A stretch of DNA of 64,000 bases. It comes from Alkalinema pantanalense (GTDB taxonomy: Bacteria; Cyanobacteriota; Cyanobacteriia; Leptolyngbyales; Leptolyngbyaceae). Both the position numbers and the translations under genes were made by a program. The DNA lies in contig NZ_JBLZFX010000003.1 of NCBI RefSeq assembly GCF_050753345.1, positions 62,001-126,000 on the forward strand. The letters are read 5' to 3'. The notes beneath the pieces were generated by a model that was not told where the DNA came from, made no database searches, and saw nothing but the letters and a program-made list of their open reading frames with translations. This document shows, one piece after another, positions 46,039 through 54,106 of the stretch. Each line of letters opens with the position of its first letter. Within the stretch, counting starts at the first letter, position 1.

Positions 46039-46635
46039 GAGAATTCATTCTCCTAGAACGTTCTAGATAGCTACCCATGCTTTATGACAGATCCCCCACC
46101 TGATCCTTTTGATCCTCTTCGCAGTAAGTTAGTTATACGGCCTTTAGGGGCTAGGAGTTCGGCTGACTTGAGCACTAGATTACAAAGCCAAAGCTGTGTC
46201 TGCATAGCATAGTTACCTTCTCTTCTTTGCAGCCCTCATCCTAGAACTGAGCTAGAACTGTCGCTCCCAAGTTCTAAGAACCATTCTAATGAGTCTTCTT
46301 AACAAGTCTCTGATGAAGCAATTGAGAGCAGGTATAGAACTTGCGGAAGTTGATTGGATCCGAAGAAGCAACTCTGTTCTATCAGCCATGTCTATCGCCC
46401 ATGGTGGTTTTATCAGTATTGATTCAGTCTTGATATCGGTGTTGATAATTACCAACAGTCATAGTTCTGTCGATCGGATTATCAATGGATTGCCCTATGG
46501 CGCGTCTATCTTATCCTTCAATTGATAGCAAGTTCCCACTCTGCAACCAGGATTGGACGAGTCCAGTCTAGCGCTAAAGGCATACTGCACAGTTTTTGCG
46601 TGTGTTTCAATAATCACAAGGTTGATGAATAAAGT
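46039..46635. other. intergenic region, weak ORFs only
   Basis: 597 bases with several overlapping short ORFs on both strands. Codon use is irregular, and none has a ribosome-binding site or recognisable motif; see the rejected items. The right end presumably contains the promoter of the HTH gene. Confidence 0.4.
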
Positions 46636-46926
46636 ATGGGTCGAGCAGGAAAAGCTTTGAAACAGGTGCTGCGTCAATACAGCATTACACAGAACCAATT
46701 AGCTGTGACCATGGGCATTGATCGTTCAAACGTGAGTCGATGGGTGAACGGGAGTCGAGACCCGTCCGCTGAGGCTGTAGCAGAGATCAAAGATGCCCTA
46801 ACAAGAATTCAATCGTCTGCATCAGAAGATTTTGTACGGTGGTTTCTTTATGAACCCCCTAGTGAAACGGAACCAGAAGAGGCTAAACAGCCCGACAGTC
46901 CGTTAGAACTGAAGCAAACTAATTAA
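46636..46926 (+). CDS. XRE-family helix-turn-helix protein
   Basis: A 96-residue DNA-binding protein. The helix-turn-helix is LRQYSITQNQLAVTMGIDRS then NVSRWVNGSRDPSAEAVAEI, a classic Cro/CI-type module covering residues 10-60. The C-terminal 30 residues are acidic and Pro-rich. An AAGG motif lies upstream of the ATG. It has no adjacent toxin gene, so the antitoxin interpretation is not favoured. Confidence 0.8.
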   Translation: MGRAGKALKQVLRQYSITQNQLAVTMGIDRSNVSRWVNGSRDPSAEAVAEIKDALTRIQSSASEDFVRWFLYEPPSETEPEEAKQPDSPLELKQTN

Positions 46927-47643
46927 GGTCAGAGTAATCAAGAATAGACTCTCTTAATGGATTAAGTCCTAGTACTTATTATCCAGGAATTTTTCATTCC
47001 ATCAGCGATGAATTTTCAGTCAAGAATACAAGCTGACAATCCGATCGCTTGGGAATGACAACGTCCAAGGGAGCGCCTGCCATAGGCCTGTAGTAGCATT
47101 ACATCCCCCTTGATAGCCCCCACCCTTTACAACCTCACCTAAGACTAGGCTACCTATCAAATGACTATTTGTCAACATTGATGGCTAGCCTAGTTTTGAT
47201 CTTAGAAGCCTAGTCGATCGTGAGGGGCTGGATTGCTGGTAGGTCAACTGAATGCTCAATTGTTTAACTTCGATAAACTGCATAGAAGATATCGGGAACT
47301 ATTATCTTATTGTTAGACAGTCCTAGCCCTAACAAATCCTACCATTGCCTCAGTGGATTGCCAAGAGTGACTCAAGGAGGTTGTCCAACGAGATTCGAGA
47401 TATTTAGCAGGATTGGCGTCCGTTCGATCGAGACTCGATCGAACGGACGCCAATGATCTTTCTGTTGATTCTCGATTTACTCCTTTTGCTAAACAAGAAC
47501 TACACCTTGCATAAATCCAGTTAAGTCCTCCTCACGTATTCCCTCTTTGATAAGGCTGATCGGTACGGTAAATCCCTACGCAGGAGGTACCCCGTAATGC
47601 AATCAGTCTATTCAGCGGGAATAACTTGAAAGGAGACTATGTC
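46927..47643. other. 717-base intergenic region with a perfect inverted repeat
   Basis: No convincing ORF. A 43-base perfect inverted repeat at 47412-47454 and a T-rich stretch afterwards are the main structure. The last 120 bases before the ferritin-like gene contain a GC-rich leader, but I could not match a known riboswitch. Confidence 0.4.
47412..47454. repeat. 43-base perfect inverted repeat
   Basis: Two 21-base arms, beginning ATTGGCGTCC, are exactly complementary around a single A. The arms include TTCGATCGA, a HIP1-like core. A downstream GATCTTTCTGTTG is only moderately T-rich, so this is not a canonical terminator. Confidence 0.75.
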
Positions 47644-48324
47644 ATGAATCATCATCCAGGACTTAACGGTCAAGTACAGGGGCGATCGAGGAAACCTACC
47701 GGAATGTCTCGCCGAAATTTACTGGCGACCGGGGGGCTAGTAGCCGGCTGGGCAGTGACGGCAGGCACTTCATTGTTAGCTGAGCAGGTAGAGGCCATGC
47801 CCTCTCCGAAGGACAAGCAAAACGATATCAAGATTCTCAACAATGCCCTTTATTACGAACATCAAGCCATTTGGGCCTACGAAGTTGCAGCAGGGAAGTT
47901 GAGTCACACCGATGTAGGCAAGACGGTCTTAGCGATCGCGCTCATGAATCAACGAGATCACAAAGCCCATCGCGATAAGTTGGCGGAAGTGGTACGGAAT
48001 TTGGGTGGAAAACCTGTGATGGCAGAGAAAAGCTACGACATCTCTTCCTATTTGAAAAAAGGCGAAGGGGGGCTGGATTCGGACGTCAATATTGCCAAGC
48101 TGGCATTAGCCCTAGAAACCGATGCCGCGATCGCCTACACCTTAGAGGCCGCACAGTTGAAAACGCCTGAGCTGATTACTGCGGGAGCGAGCATTGGACT
48201 GGATGAAGCAGCCCATGCAACAGCTATTCGTGCCACGTTTCGCTCACTCGGGGTGATGTTAGATATTGTACCGGCAGCTTTTGTGAGTCCTGAGACCCGC
48301 GATCGTTGGATTTTGAAGGTTTAA
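47644..48324 (+). CDS. Ferritin-like domain protein with Tat signal
   Basis: A 226-residue exported protein. The N-terminus is a Tat signal (SRRNLLATGGLVAGW, cleaved near VEAMP). The mature part is a four-helix ferritin-like bundle: LNNALYYEHQAIWAYEVAA, NQRDHKAHRDKL, ALETDAAIAYTLEAA and GLDEAAHATAI provide the Glu/His ligands for a di-metal site. AAAGGAG precedes the ATG at 47644. Such periplasmic proteins may have a role in oxidative stress; the function is unproven. A hairpin follows at 48350. Confidence 0.82.
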   Translation: MNHHPGLNGQVQGRSRKPTGMSRRNLLATGGLVAGWAVTAGTSLLAEQVEAMPSPKDKQNDIKILNNALYYEHQAIWAYEVAAGKLSHTDVGKTVLAIALMNQRDHKAHRDKLAEVVRNLGGKPVMAEKSYDISSYLKKGEGGLDSDVNIAKLALALETDAAIAYTLEAAQLKTPELITAGASIGLDEAAHATAIRATFRSLGVMLDIVPAAFVSPETRDRWILKV

Positions 48325-48349
48325 TAATCGCCTGAAATCAGCAGCTTTG

Positions 48350-48372
48350 GCCCCTTTCCTAACAAAAGGGGC
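48350..48372 (+). terminator. Terminator-like hairpin after the ferritin-like gene
   Basis: GCCCCTTT pairs with AAAGGGGC across a 7-base loop. No clear T-run follows, so its strength is uncertain. Confidence 0.5.
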
Positions 48373-48471
48373 TACCCTGTGCAGGATTCGCTAGATCGGT
48401 TAAACCCCACATGGTTTGATTGAAGATTTTTTCGTTTGATGTGAACTAACTTTGCACTCTTGAGAGATCCT

Positions 48472-49647
48472 ATGCAACGCACATCTTCCTCGGTACGCAC
48501 CGTTTGGCAGCAGGTGGGTGGAGTTGCCATTCTACTGGCTACGATCGTTGTGTGTTGGTCAGCCTATGGATTTTATCAGCCCCAAATTTTAGACCGTTTA
48601 GGGTTTCCGTTATTGGCCACTTGGTTGGGCATTGGGCAGGGACTATTGGGCGCGATCGTTGAGCCCTATGTGGGATTCCAGAGCGATCGCCTCATGGCTA
48701 AAGCAGGTAACCGACTTCCCTTGATTGCAATCGGAATTACCGCAGCAGGCTTAATTTTTATCCTTTTGGCGTTCGTCTTACTACAGCCATTATCGTCTGT
48801 ATTTGCCTGGATCGTCCCCCTTCTGATGACGTTATGGGTCATCGCAATGATTGTCTTTCGAGGTCCGGCGATCGCGCTATTACGCCAGTTTGCACCGACC
48901 GAAAACTTACCCCATGCCAATGCATTGCTGACCTTTGTTCTAGGACTATCTGGTGCATTTGATCCTCTATTGCAACAGTTATTTAGCAAAATTGGTAGTA
49001 CTGGAACTTTTTTATTTGGAGCTCTGTGTCTCTTGATCGGTGGGGTGGCGATCGGGTTTAATCCACCTAACACTATGATTTCTTCCCTTCCCTATGCTCG
49101 TCCAGCAATTTCAGTTAAGCGATCTGCCTTAATTTTTCTAGTCGGAGCAGCAGCAGGCATGGAATCGTTTTTATTACTCAAACAGATTCCACTACAATTT
49201 CAGATTTTATTACCGAAACTTGCACCTAGTTACATTACAGCAATGATTCTTTTGATTTCTGCAATCACAGCGATTCCTTTAGAAACATGCATCCATATTC
49301 TGGGAATTCGCAAATCTATGACTTGCAGTCTAGGCACGATCGCCCTGTTACTACTCCTATCCCCTTTAGTATCTCACTGGATTACAGCCATTATCTTATT
49401 ATTTCTATTTGGGACAGCAATGGGCCTATTGTTCATTGACCAAATCCCTTTTGCGTTAACCAGAGTCCCTCCAGCACTAGCTGGGTGGGGCACAGGACTC
49501 TATTTTGGGGGCATGGGCGGGGCAGTTGCCTTAGCAGGACTGATTCAGCAATTAGGGGGCTTATCTGCCGGGGTAATTTCATTCCTGACGATCGTCGCTT
49601 TTGCGATCGCGGTTTCCTGTCTGAGTTTACTGAAACGAGAATTTTAA
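48472..49647 (+). CDS. MFS-type transporter
   Basis: A 391-residue integral membrane protein with about twelve hydrophobic spans and the MFS loop signature GFQSDRLMAKAGNRLPLI after the second span. The central loop is short. The sequence lacks a diagnostic substrate motif; a sugar/cation symporter or efflux role is possible. The ATG at 48472 is preferred over an upstream TTG at 48460. It is monocistronic by spacing, ending near a bidirectional hairpin at 49676. Confidence 0.75.
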   Translation: MQRTSSSVRTVWQQVGGVAILLATIVVCWSAYGFYQPQILDRLGFPLLATWLGIGQGLLGAIVEPYVGFQSDRLMAKAGNRLPLIAIGITAAGLIFILLAFVLLQPLSSVFAWIVPLLMTLWVIAMIVFRGPAIALLRQFAPTENLPHANALLTFVLGLSGAFDPLLQQLFSKIGSTGTFLFGALCLLIGGVAIGFNPPNTMISSLPYARPAISVKRSALIFLVGAAAGMESFLLLKQIPLQFQILLPKLAPSYITAMILLISAITAIPLETCIHILGIRKSMTCSLGTIALLLLLSPLVSHWITAIILLFLFGTAMGLLFIDQIPFALTRVPPALAGWGTGLYFGGMGGAVALAGLIQQLGGLSAGVISFLTIVAFAIAVSCLSLLKREF

Positions 49648-49675
49648 ACTCAATCGCCATAGTAAATTATTAACA

Positions 49676-49710
49676 AGTGCATTGCTGAGTGGGTGCTTCA
49701 GCAATGCACT
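49676..49710. terminator. Bidirectional terminator between MFS and cupin genes
   Basis: A perfect 13-bp stem AGTGCATTGCTGA/TCAGCAATGCACT with a 9-base loop lies between two converging genes. T-rich flanks appear on the minus strand side. Confidence 0.7.
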
Positions 49711-49730
49711 AAACAGTGACTAAATATGGA

Positions 49731-50396
49731 CTAAACAGTAACTAGACAGTCCTCAAAGTATTCATCATCCAATGAAGTGCGAGCAAAGAACATACAGCCT
49801 GTTTGAGTAGATGGCCCATGGGATGAGCCACATTCCGATCGAATATAATCCCCTGCATAGTAGACCTGATCACCCACGATGAGGTCACCTTGCAGCATAT
49901 AAATTTCCTCGAACCCAGCGTGGACATGAACGGGGTAGGATACACCCGGCTCCGCCCGCAGTACCACACTCACTTCACGGTTCGTTTCATCAACGCGCAA
50001 ACGGGCGATCGTAATTCCTGGCACCCGATAGGGCACCCACTCAAATTCCTGCGATCGCTTGGCAAATACTGACCCCGTTGGTGCAGGAAAAGCAGGCCAA
50101 ATGGTTGATTCTGTGGACTCCAATTCCAAATTTAAGTTTTGGAATAATCGCTGCTTCAAATCACTTGCCATAGGCACTTCAGGTGCACTGTAGGGAATGG
50201 CATTGACTGCCACCTGATAATCCGCCAATTCATTTGCCAATTCAGGCATTGCTGCCATTTGGGTCGCAATCCAAGCTTGTTCGTCTTCTGTCAAAACACC
50301 GAGTGCCTGTAGGGGGGCTAACTCACAAAAGCACGGATTATCTAATTGAGAAAATTCATTTAATTCAGTCATGGTTCTCTCCAATCGCTCCCTCAT
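49731..50396 (-). CDS. Cupin-domain anti-sigma factor, ChrR-like
   Basis: A protein of up to 221 residues. The N-terminal part (LQALGVLTEDEQAWIATQM) is a short anti-sigma helix bundle. The C-terminal cupin spans about 100-215: SYPVHVHAGFEEIYMLQGDL with a His-x-His metal pair and Glu, and SECGSSHGPSTQTGCMFF. ChrR proteins sense singlet oxygen or other oxidants. Unlike classical ChrR, the zinc ligands of the anti-sigma domain are not visible. Its start overlaps the stop of the sigma gene by ATGA at 50393-50396; an ATG at 50372 with a good ribosome-binding site is also possible. Translational coupling is probable. Confidence 0.8.
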   Translation of the reverse strand: MRERLERTMTELNEFSQLDNPCFCELAPLQALGVLTEDEQAWIATQMAAMPELANELADYQVAVNAIPYSAPEVPMASDLKQRLFQNLNLELESTESTIWPAFPAPTGSVFAKRSQEFEWVPYRVPGITIARLRVDETNREVSVVLRAEPGVSYPVHVHAGFEEIYMLQGDLIVGDQVYYAGDYIRSECGSSHGPSTQTGCMFFARTSLDDEYFEDCLVTV

Positions 50397-50980
50397 GAAG
50401 TTTCCCAGGAACCCAGAAGGATTCGTAATTTACTCAGCCCCAACCGAATGCGCGTTTTAACCGTTCCAAGGGACAAATTCGTTACGGTTGCAATTTCACT
50501 GTGACTGAGTCCATTGTAATAAGCTAACTCAATAACCTGCCGCTGTTCTGGAGGTAATTGGGCTAAAGCGGCAAAAACTTGCTGACGACGTTCCTTAACG
50601 GCAACTTGCTCGATCGGATCATGGGTACTTTTTGGGGCCGATCGCTCCGCTTGCATCGTGGCATCTTCCACCTTACCCAACCGCTGGGTTTTACGCAGGC
50701 GATCGAGCACCCGACTCCGCGCCATCATAAATAACCAAGCATCTACCCGCCCTTTTTGACTATCGTAGCGCTCTGCCGTTTTCCAGACCTGGGCAAACAC
50801 ATCGAGCACCACTTCTTCGCTTTCCTCAACGGAACCTAAACTACGATAGGCAACGGAATAAATAATGCGAGCATAGGCATCATACAGTTGAGACAGCGCC
50901 GTAGGATCCCGTTGAGCAATCCGGGCTATCAGAAGCTGATCCTGCGATCGATCTCGAGAGGACTCAGGAGAGGCAGACAT
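50393..50980 (-). CDS. ECF RNA polymerase sigma factor, SigK-like
   Basis: A 195-residue ECF sigma factor. Region 2 is about residues 20-95 (ALSQLYDAYARIIYSVAYR, WKTAERYDSQKGRVDAWLFM, ARSRVLDRLRKT) and region 4 about 135-190 (LPPEQRQVIELAYYNGLSHS, ATVTNLSLGTVKTRIRLGL). Its gene overlaps the following cupin anti-sigma gene, so sigma and inhibitor are made together. The response it controls is probably oxidative, inferred from the partner. Confidence 0.85.
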   Translation of the reverse strand: MSASPESSRDRSQDQLLIARIAQRDPTALSQLYDAYARIIYSVAYRSLGSVEESEEVVLDVFAQVWKTAERYDSQKGRVDAWLFMMARSRVLDRLRKTQRLGKVEDATMQAERSAPKSTHDPIEQVAVKERRQQVFAALAQLPPEQRQVIELAYYNGLSHSEIATVTNLSLGTVKTRIRLGLSKLRILLGSWETS

Positions 50981-51151
50981 TCTAGTTCGAGGAAGTCACA
51001 AGAGGATACCTAGCCATTGTGCCAGAGGCTATTTCTGCAACGCCAACAAAGTAATCAAACAAAAAATAACGCTCATCTCAACAATCCCAGAGGAAAAGAC
51101 GCCCGACACAGAACAACCGGTGGACACTGAGGAACAGGCAGAGGGGGCCAC

Positions 51152-51185
51152 TGGGGAGTACTTTATGGGGAGTACTTTAAAGTAC
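51152..51185. repeat. Tandem direct repeat and palindrome
   Basis: TGGGGAGTACTTTA occurs twice in tandem (51152-51165 and 51166-51179). The second copy continues into the palindrome GTACTTTAAAGTAC at 51172-51185. This looks like an operator or a slippage product, about 170-200 bases upstream of the sigma start. Confidence 0.6.
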
Positions 51186-51236
51186 AGCAGTGCTATGCTG
51201 CATTCAAAAAATAATTCACCAGAGAAAAATTAACAA

Positions 51237-51268
51237 TAAAAAAGCAGTCCCTACCCGGTTCGGACTGC
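51237..51268 (-). terminator. Rho-independent terminator of purN
   Basis: On the minus strand, GCAGTCC and GGACTGC form a 7-bp stem with an 11-base loop, followed by six Ts. It is 150 bases after the purN stop. Confidence 0.7.
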
Positions 51269-51418
51269 CCTTGTGCTAGACAATTAGCTTCTCAATCTGA
51301 GTATATATTGCCTGACTCAAATTGAACACACATCTCCCCCAAGGAAGATACTTTTCGTAAAATTACGGAGATGATTTGCGCAAAACCCATCAAGCATCGA
51401 TAAAATTTGTCGGCTATG

Positions 51419-52147
51419 TCAGGAGTTTCCCATAAACTCTCGAGCGGCTGCCAAGGAGATCGCCGCCGGATAGATTTGGTGTTCTTGAATTTGGATCCGA
51501 GCTTGTAGGGTTGAGATCGTGTCCTCGGGCAGAATGGGCACAGCAGCTTGCATCAAAATTGCACCACTATCCACCTCTGGCACCACGTAATGCACAGTGC
51601 AACCCGCAATTTTCACCCCCGATCGCAAGGCTTGTTCCACCGCGTGCCCGCCTTTGAAACTGGGCAAAAGACTGGGGTGGATATTCAAAATGCGATTGGG
51701 GAAGGCTTGGATCAAGACAGGTGTCACAATACGCATCCAGCCCGCCATAATGACCCAATCCACGTCATAGGTTTGTAGGGTCTCTACGATCGCGGCATCC
51801 AAATCTTCCCGACTGGTGTAGTCTCGGTGGTTCAACAATACCGCTGGTGTTTTCAACGCCTCTGCCCGTGCTGCAACCTTGGCCTCAGGATTGTTGTAAA
51901 TCAGAACTTGCACTTGGGCGTTGAGGATGCCTGCCGCAATGGCTTGGGCGATCGCCGCAAAGTTACTGCCACTGCCCGACGCCATAACCCCCAACTTGAG
52001 GGGAGGACACCCTGCGAGCAAATCCGCAGGCGGCATAGGAGGCGAAAGCAGGCAAGACTGTTCTAATCCAGAGGAAGCGGAAGTTGCAGAAGAAGCAGTT
52101 GAGGAAAATTGTTCAGCGCCCATATTGCTCAGAGAGTCACTATCCAT
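51419..52147 (-). CDS. purN: Phosphoribosylglycinamide formyltransferase
   Basis: A 242-residue enzyme of purine synthesis that formylates GAR with 10-formyl-THF. ASGSGSNFAAIAQAI is the phosphate-binding loop; NIHPSLLPSFKGGHAVEQAL contains the catalytic Asn and His; VPEVDSGAIL has the catalytic Asp. The first 45 residues are a Ser/Pro-rich extension before the Rossmann strand; alternative downstream starts are possible. Family length is about 200. The tRNA-Cys lies about 130 bases upstream of its start. Confidence 0.92.
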   Translation of the reverse strand: MDSDSLSNMGAEQFSSTASSATSASSGLEQSCLLSPPMPPADLLAGCPPLKLGVMASGSGSNFAAIAQAIAAGILNAQVQVLIYNNPEAKVAARAEALKTPAVLLNHRDYTSREDLDAAIVETLQTYDVDWVIMAGWMRIVTPVLIQAFPNRILNIHPSLLPSFKGGHAVEQALRSGVKIAGCTVHYVVPEVDSGAILMQAAVPILPEDTISTLQARIQIQEHQIYPAAISLAAAREFMGNS

Positions 52148-52279
52148 AAATAGAGCGTGACATAGAAGGTCAAATTCACTCTGTTCAAACAGGGTATTTT
52201 AACCAAGTCGATGGACAACGGACTCTAACAAGACTCTCAATAGCCAAACGCTTGCATCAATGAAGCAATTTTTTTAAAA

Positions 52280-52350
52280 AGGCGGCACCCAGATTCGAAC
52301 TGGGGGTAAGGGATTTGCAGTCCCCTGCCTTACCACTTGGCCATGCCGCC
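52280..52350 (-). tRNA. tRNA-Cys (GCA)
   Basis: The minus strand folds into a standard cloverleaf: 7-bp acceptor GGCGGCA/TGCCGCC, D arm GCC/GGC, anticodon arm GGGGA/TCCCT with loop CTGCAAA (anticodon GCA), and T arm CCCAG/CTGGG with loop TTCGAAT. The discriminator is U73, the main identity element of tRNA-Cys. CCA is not encoded. A T-run follows the gene. Confidence 0.97.
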
Positions 52351-52389
52351 GCATTGCACGTTTATTACTATAACAAACGATCGCCATTT

Positions 52390-53598
52390 CTAGAATACTG
52401 TTCCATCACTTTCAATCAAAATTGGTGGGCTGCCATCGGGTCGTCGGGTTTGTGCGATCGTCCGTCCAGCGCTCCAGGTACCGCCTTGCAGGATTTTAGC
52501 CAGGGGGAGTTCAACAACGGTTTTTTGTAACTTCTGGCGAATGCGATCGGCCATCAGATCTAAGAGGGCGATCGTCAAAGCCCGCCACTCCACCACCAAC
52601 GCCGACACCACGGCATGGGTTCGCTGGGCATCCTGGGCTTGCTTCAAGCGCAAAAGTCCTAAATCCAAGCACAGTCCTCCATTGCGATATTCAGCCAAGC
52701 CGGTCAGTTGATCCAAATCGATCATCTGCAAACCCAGTTCCATCAGGGGTTCCAGTAAGGAATAGGTCAACCACTGGGAGAGTTTATGAAGGGGAACGAG
52801 CAAAGGAGCCACCTCCGTTCGATCGTTAGCCAATGCCCCCCTAGGCGTATAGGCCCACACATCTCCCAGATTCTGTCCCTCCAGTACACAGCGTTCCGGC
52901 CACAGATCACTGAGTGATTCCAGCAGGGTTTGGAAAATCGTTACCGCCGAGAGAGATTGCTCGATCGCTTGGTGATGGAAGTAATCCACAAGATTCCCTA
53001 AACGAGGTCGATCGGAGCCGAAACACTGCGGCGATCGCGCCAGGAGATGACCCAACTTTTGCAGAATTTGCCAGCGCCCCTCCAACCCTACGATCGGATT
53101 GGTTTCGCTCACTTGCAATCCTGCCGCTAGGTCGTTGAGGGAAAGTTGGGTCAGACCCAAGGCATCGGTGGTTAAGTCGCCCGTTTGCGAAAATTTACCC
53201 TGGCAGAACAAGTCTAAACTGGCTACGGCTAGACCTTCCGAGCGCTGCCAGATCCGACCTTCCCCATCGCGATAGTGCCAAGCTCCGCCCGCCCCCGCAT
53301 CCAACAACACACTGGGAATGACGAGATCAAACTGTGCCTTGGCTCGCTCTAAAGGCTCCAATCCCTGTAACGCCTGGGCAACCCGCTCGGCAGGAAAATG
53401 TCGCCAACGGCTATGGAAGGGAATATTGCCATCAGGATAATCCCGCTGCATGGTTTCAATCACAGAATCTGCCACCGCATCCAAGCGCGTCAGATCCACT
53501 TGAAAATGGTACAAGCGATCGGCCAATCCCAATTCCAGCAGACGATGGGCTTGTTCACGAATAGCATGGGGCGATCGTAGATAACTTACAGAAACCAT
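52390..53598 (-). CDS. URC4/urg3 family protein (DUF1688)
   Basis: A 402-residue protein of the DUF1688 family, known in fungi for uracil catabolism (URC4/urg3) and widespread in bacteria. Characteristic parts are SHWRHF-type N-terminal sequence (PFHSRWRHFPAERVAQAL), IPSVLLDAGAGGAWHY and AVASLDLFCQGKFS. The biochemical step is not established. I start at the ATG at 53598; an in-frame GTG at 53622 would add eight residues. It lies just upstream of tRNA-Cys and is divergent from a small membrane-protein gene. No other pyrimidine-degradation gene is visible nearby. Confidence 0.8.
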   Translation of the reverse strand: MVSVSYLRSPHAIREQAHRLLELGLADRLYHFQVDLTRLDAVADSVIETMQRDYPDGNIPFHSRWRHFPAERVAQALQGLEPLERAKAQFDLVIPSVLLDAGAGGAWHYRDGEGRIWQRSEGLAVASLDLFCQGKFSQTGDLTTDALGLTQLSLNDLAAGLQVSETNPIVGLEGRWQILQKLGHLLARSPQCFGSDRPRLGNLVDYFHHQAIEQSLSAVTIFQTLLESLSDLWPERCVLEGQNLGDVWAYTPRGALANDRTEVAPLLVPLHKLSQWLTYSLLEPLMELGLQMIDLDQLTGLAEYRNGGLCLDLGLLRLKQAQDAQRTHAVVSALVVEWRALTIALLDLMADRIRQKLQKTVVELPLAKILQGGTWSAGRTIAQTRRPDGSPPILIESDGTVF

Positions 53599-53803
53599 AG
53601 GGGGTAGAAACTGTAGGAACACAAGCTATGGGCAAAAGCGAGCATGTTGGAGTTGCAACGAAAATCAAAATCCGTCCAATCTCGCCTAAACAAAAATTAG
53701 GGAGCGCTAACCGGGCATTATTGGAGACAATAAAGACGTTTCTTCCAGGATTTTGAGGAGATAGTATTCTATCTTCGCTCCAGTCTTATCAAACCCACGT
53801 TTT

Positions 53804-54028
53804 ATGAATCATTTTGGGACTGTACTTAAGGTTTTGGCCGCGTCCATCGTCATTACCCTAGGGATAAAATACATTGCACCTAGCATCACCATCGCTCCCA
53901 CACCGATGAATGCTCTCATTGCAGTGCTCCTACCCACCGTCGTTGTAGCGGGATTTTTAGCCTTTAGATCGCAAACAGCCCCCGATCGGTCTCTGCAATC
54001 AGATCGATCGACCCAATCAAATCCATAG
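53804..54028 (+). CDS. Small two-span membrane protein, 74 residues
   Basis: I do not recognise it beyond conserved-looking features. Residues 7-27 (VLKVLAASIVITLGIKYIAP) and 35-54 (MNALIAVLLPTVVVAGFLAF) are hydrophobic spans linked by a Pro-rich turn; the C-terminus is Ser/Arg/Gln-rich. The start is an ATG without a strong ribosome-binding site. It precedes the AI-2E permease by 78 bases. Conserved small proteins of this type appear near permeases in cyanobacteria, but no function is known. Confidence 0.6.
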   Translation: MNHFGTVLKVLAASIVITLGIKYIAPSITIAPTPMNALIAVLLPTVVVAGFLAFRSQTAPDRSLQSDRSTQSNP

Positions 54029-54033
54029 GCAAG

Positions 54034-54078
54034 CAAATCATCGGTAGTCAAATCATCGGCAGTCAAATCATCGGTAGT
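54034..54078 (+). repeat. Three tandem 15-base repeats
   Basis: Units CAAATCATCGGTAGT, CAAATCATCGGCAGT and CAAATCATCGGTAGT lie head to tail between a small membrane-protein gene and the AI-2E permease gene. They are noncoding and close to the permease ribosome-binding site. Confidence 0.75.
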
Positions 54079-54106
54079 TGAATCGAGTCAGCAGGAGAGA
54101 GGAGTG

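Larger units (their letters stand above)
50981..51418. other. intergenic region upstream of the ECF sigma gene
   Basis: 438 bases with a direct-repeat/palindrome block at 51152-51185 and the minus-strand purN terminator at 51237-51268. The promoter of the sigma gene should lie between 50981 and about 51150. Confidence 0.4.

Noticed and set aside
46289..46525. 78-codon ORF, and an antisense ORF 46252-46455
   Set aside because: No ribosome-binding site, no recognisable motif, irregular codon use, and overlapping ORFs on both strands in a gap; kept out of the gene list.
46636..46926. Antitoxin of a toxin-antitoxin pair
   Set aside because: The HTH gene has no neighbouring small toxin gene; the PIN-like gene is 3 kb away and separated by unrelated genes.
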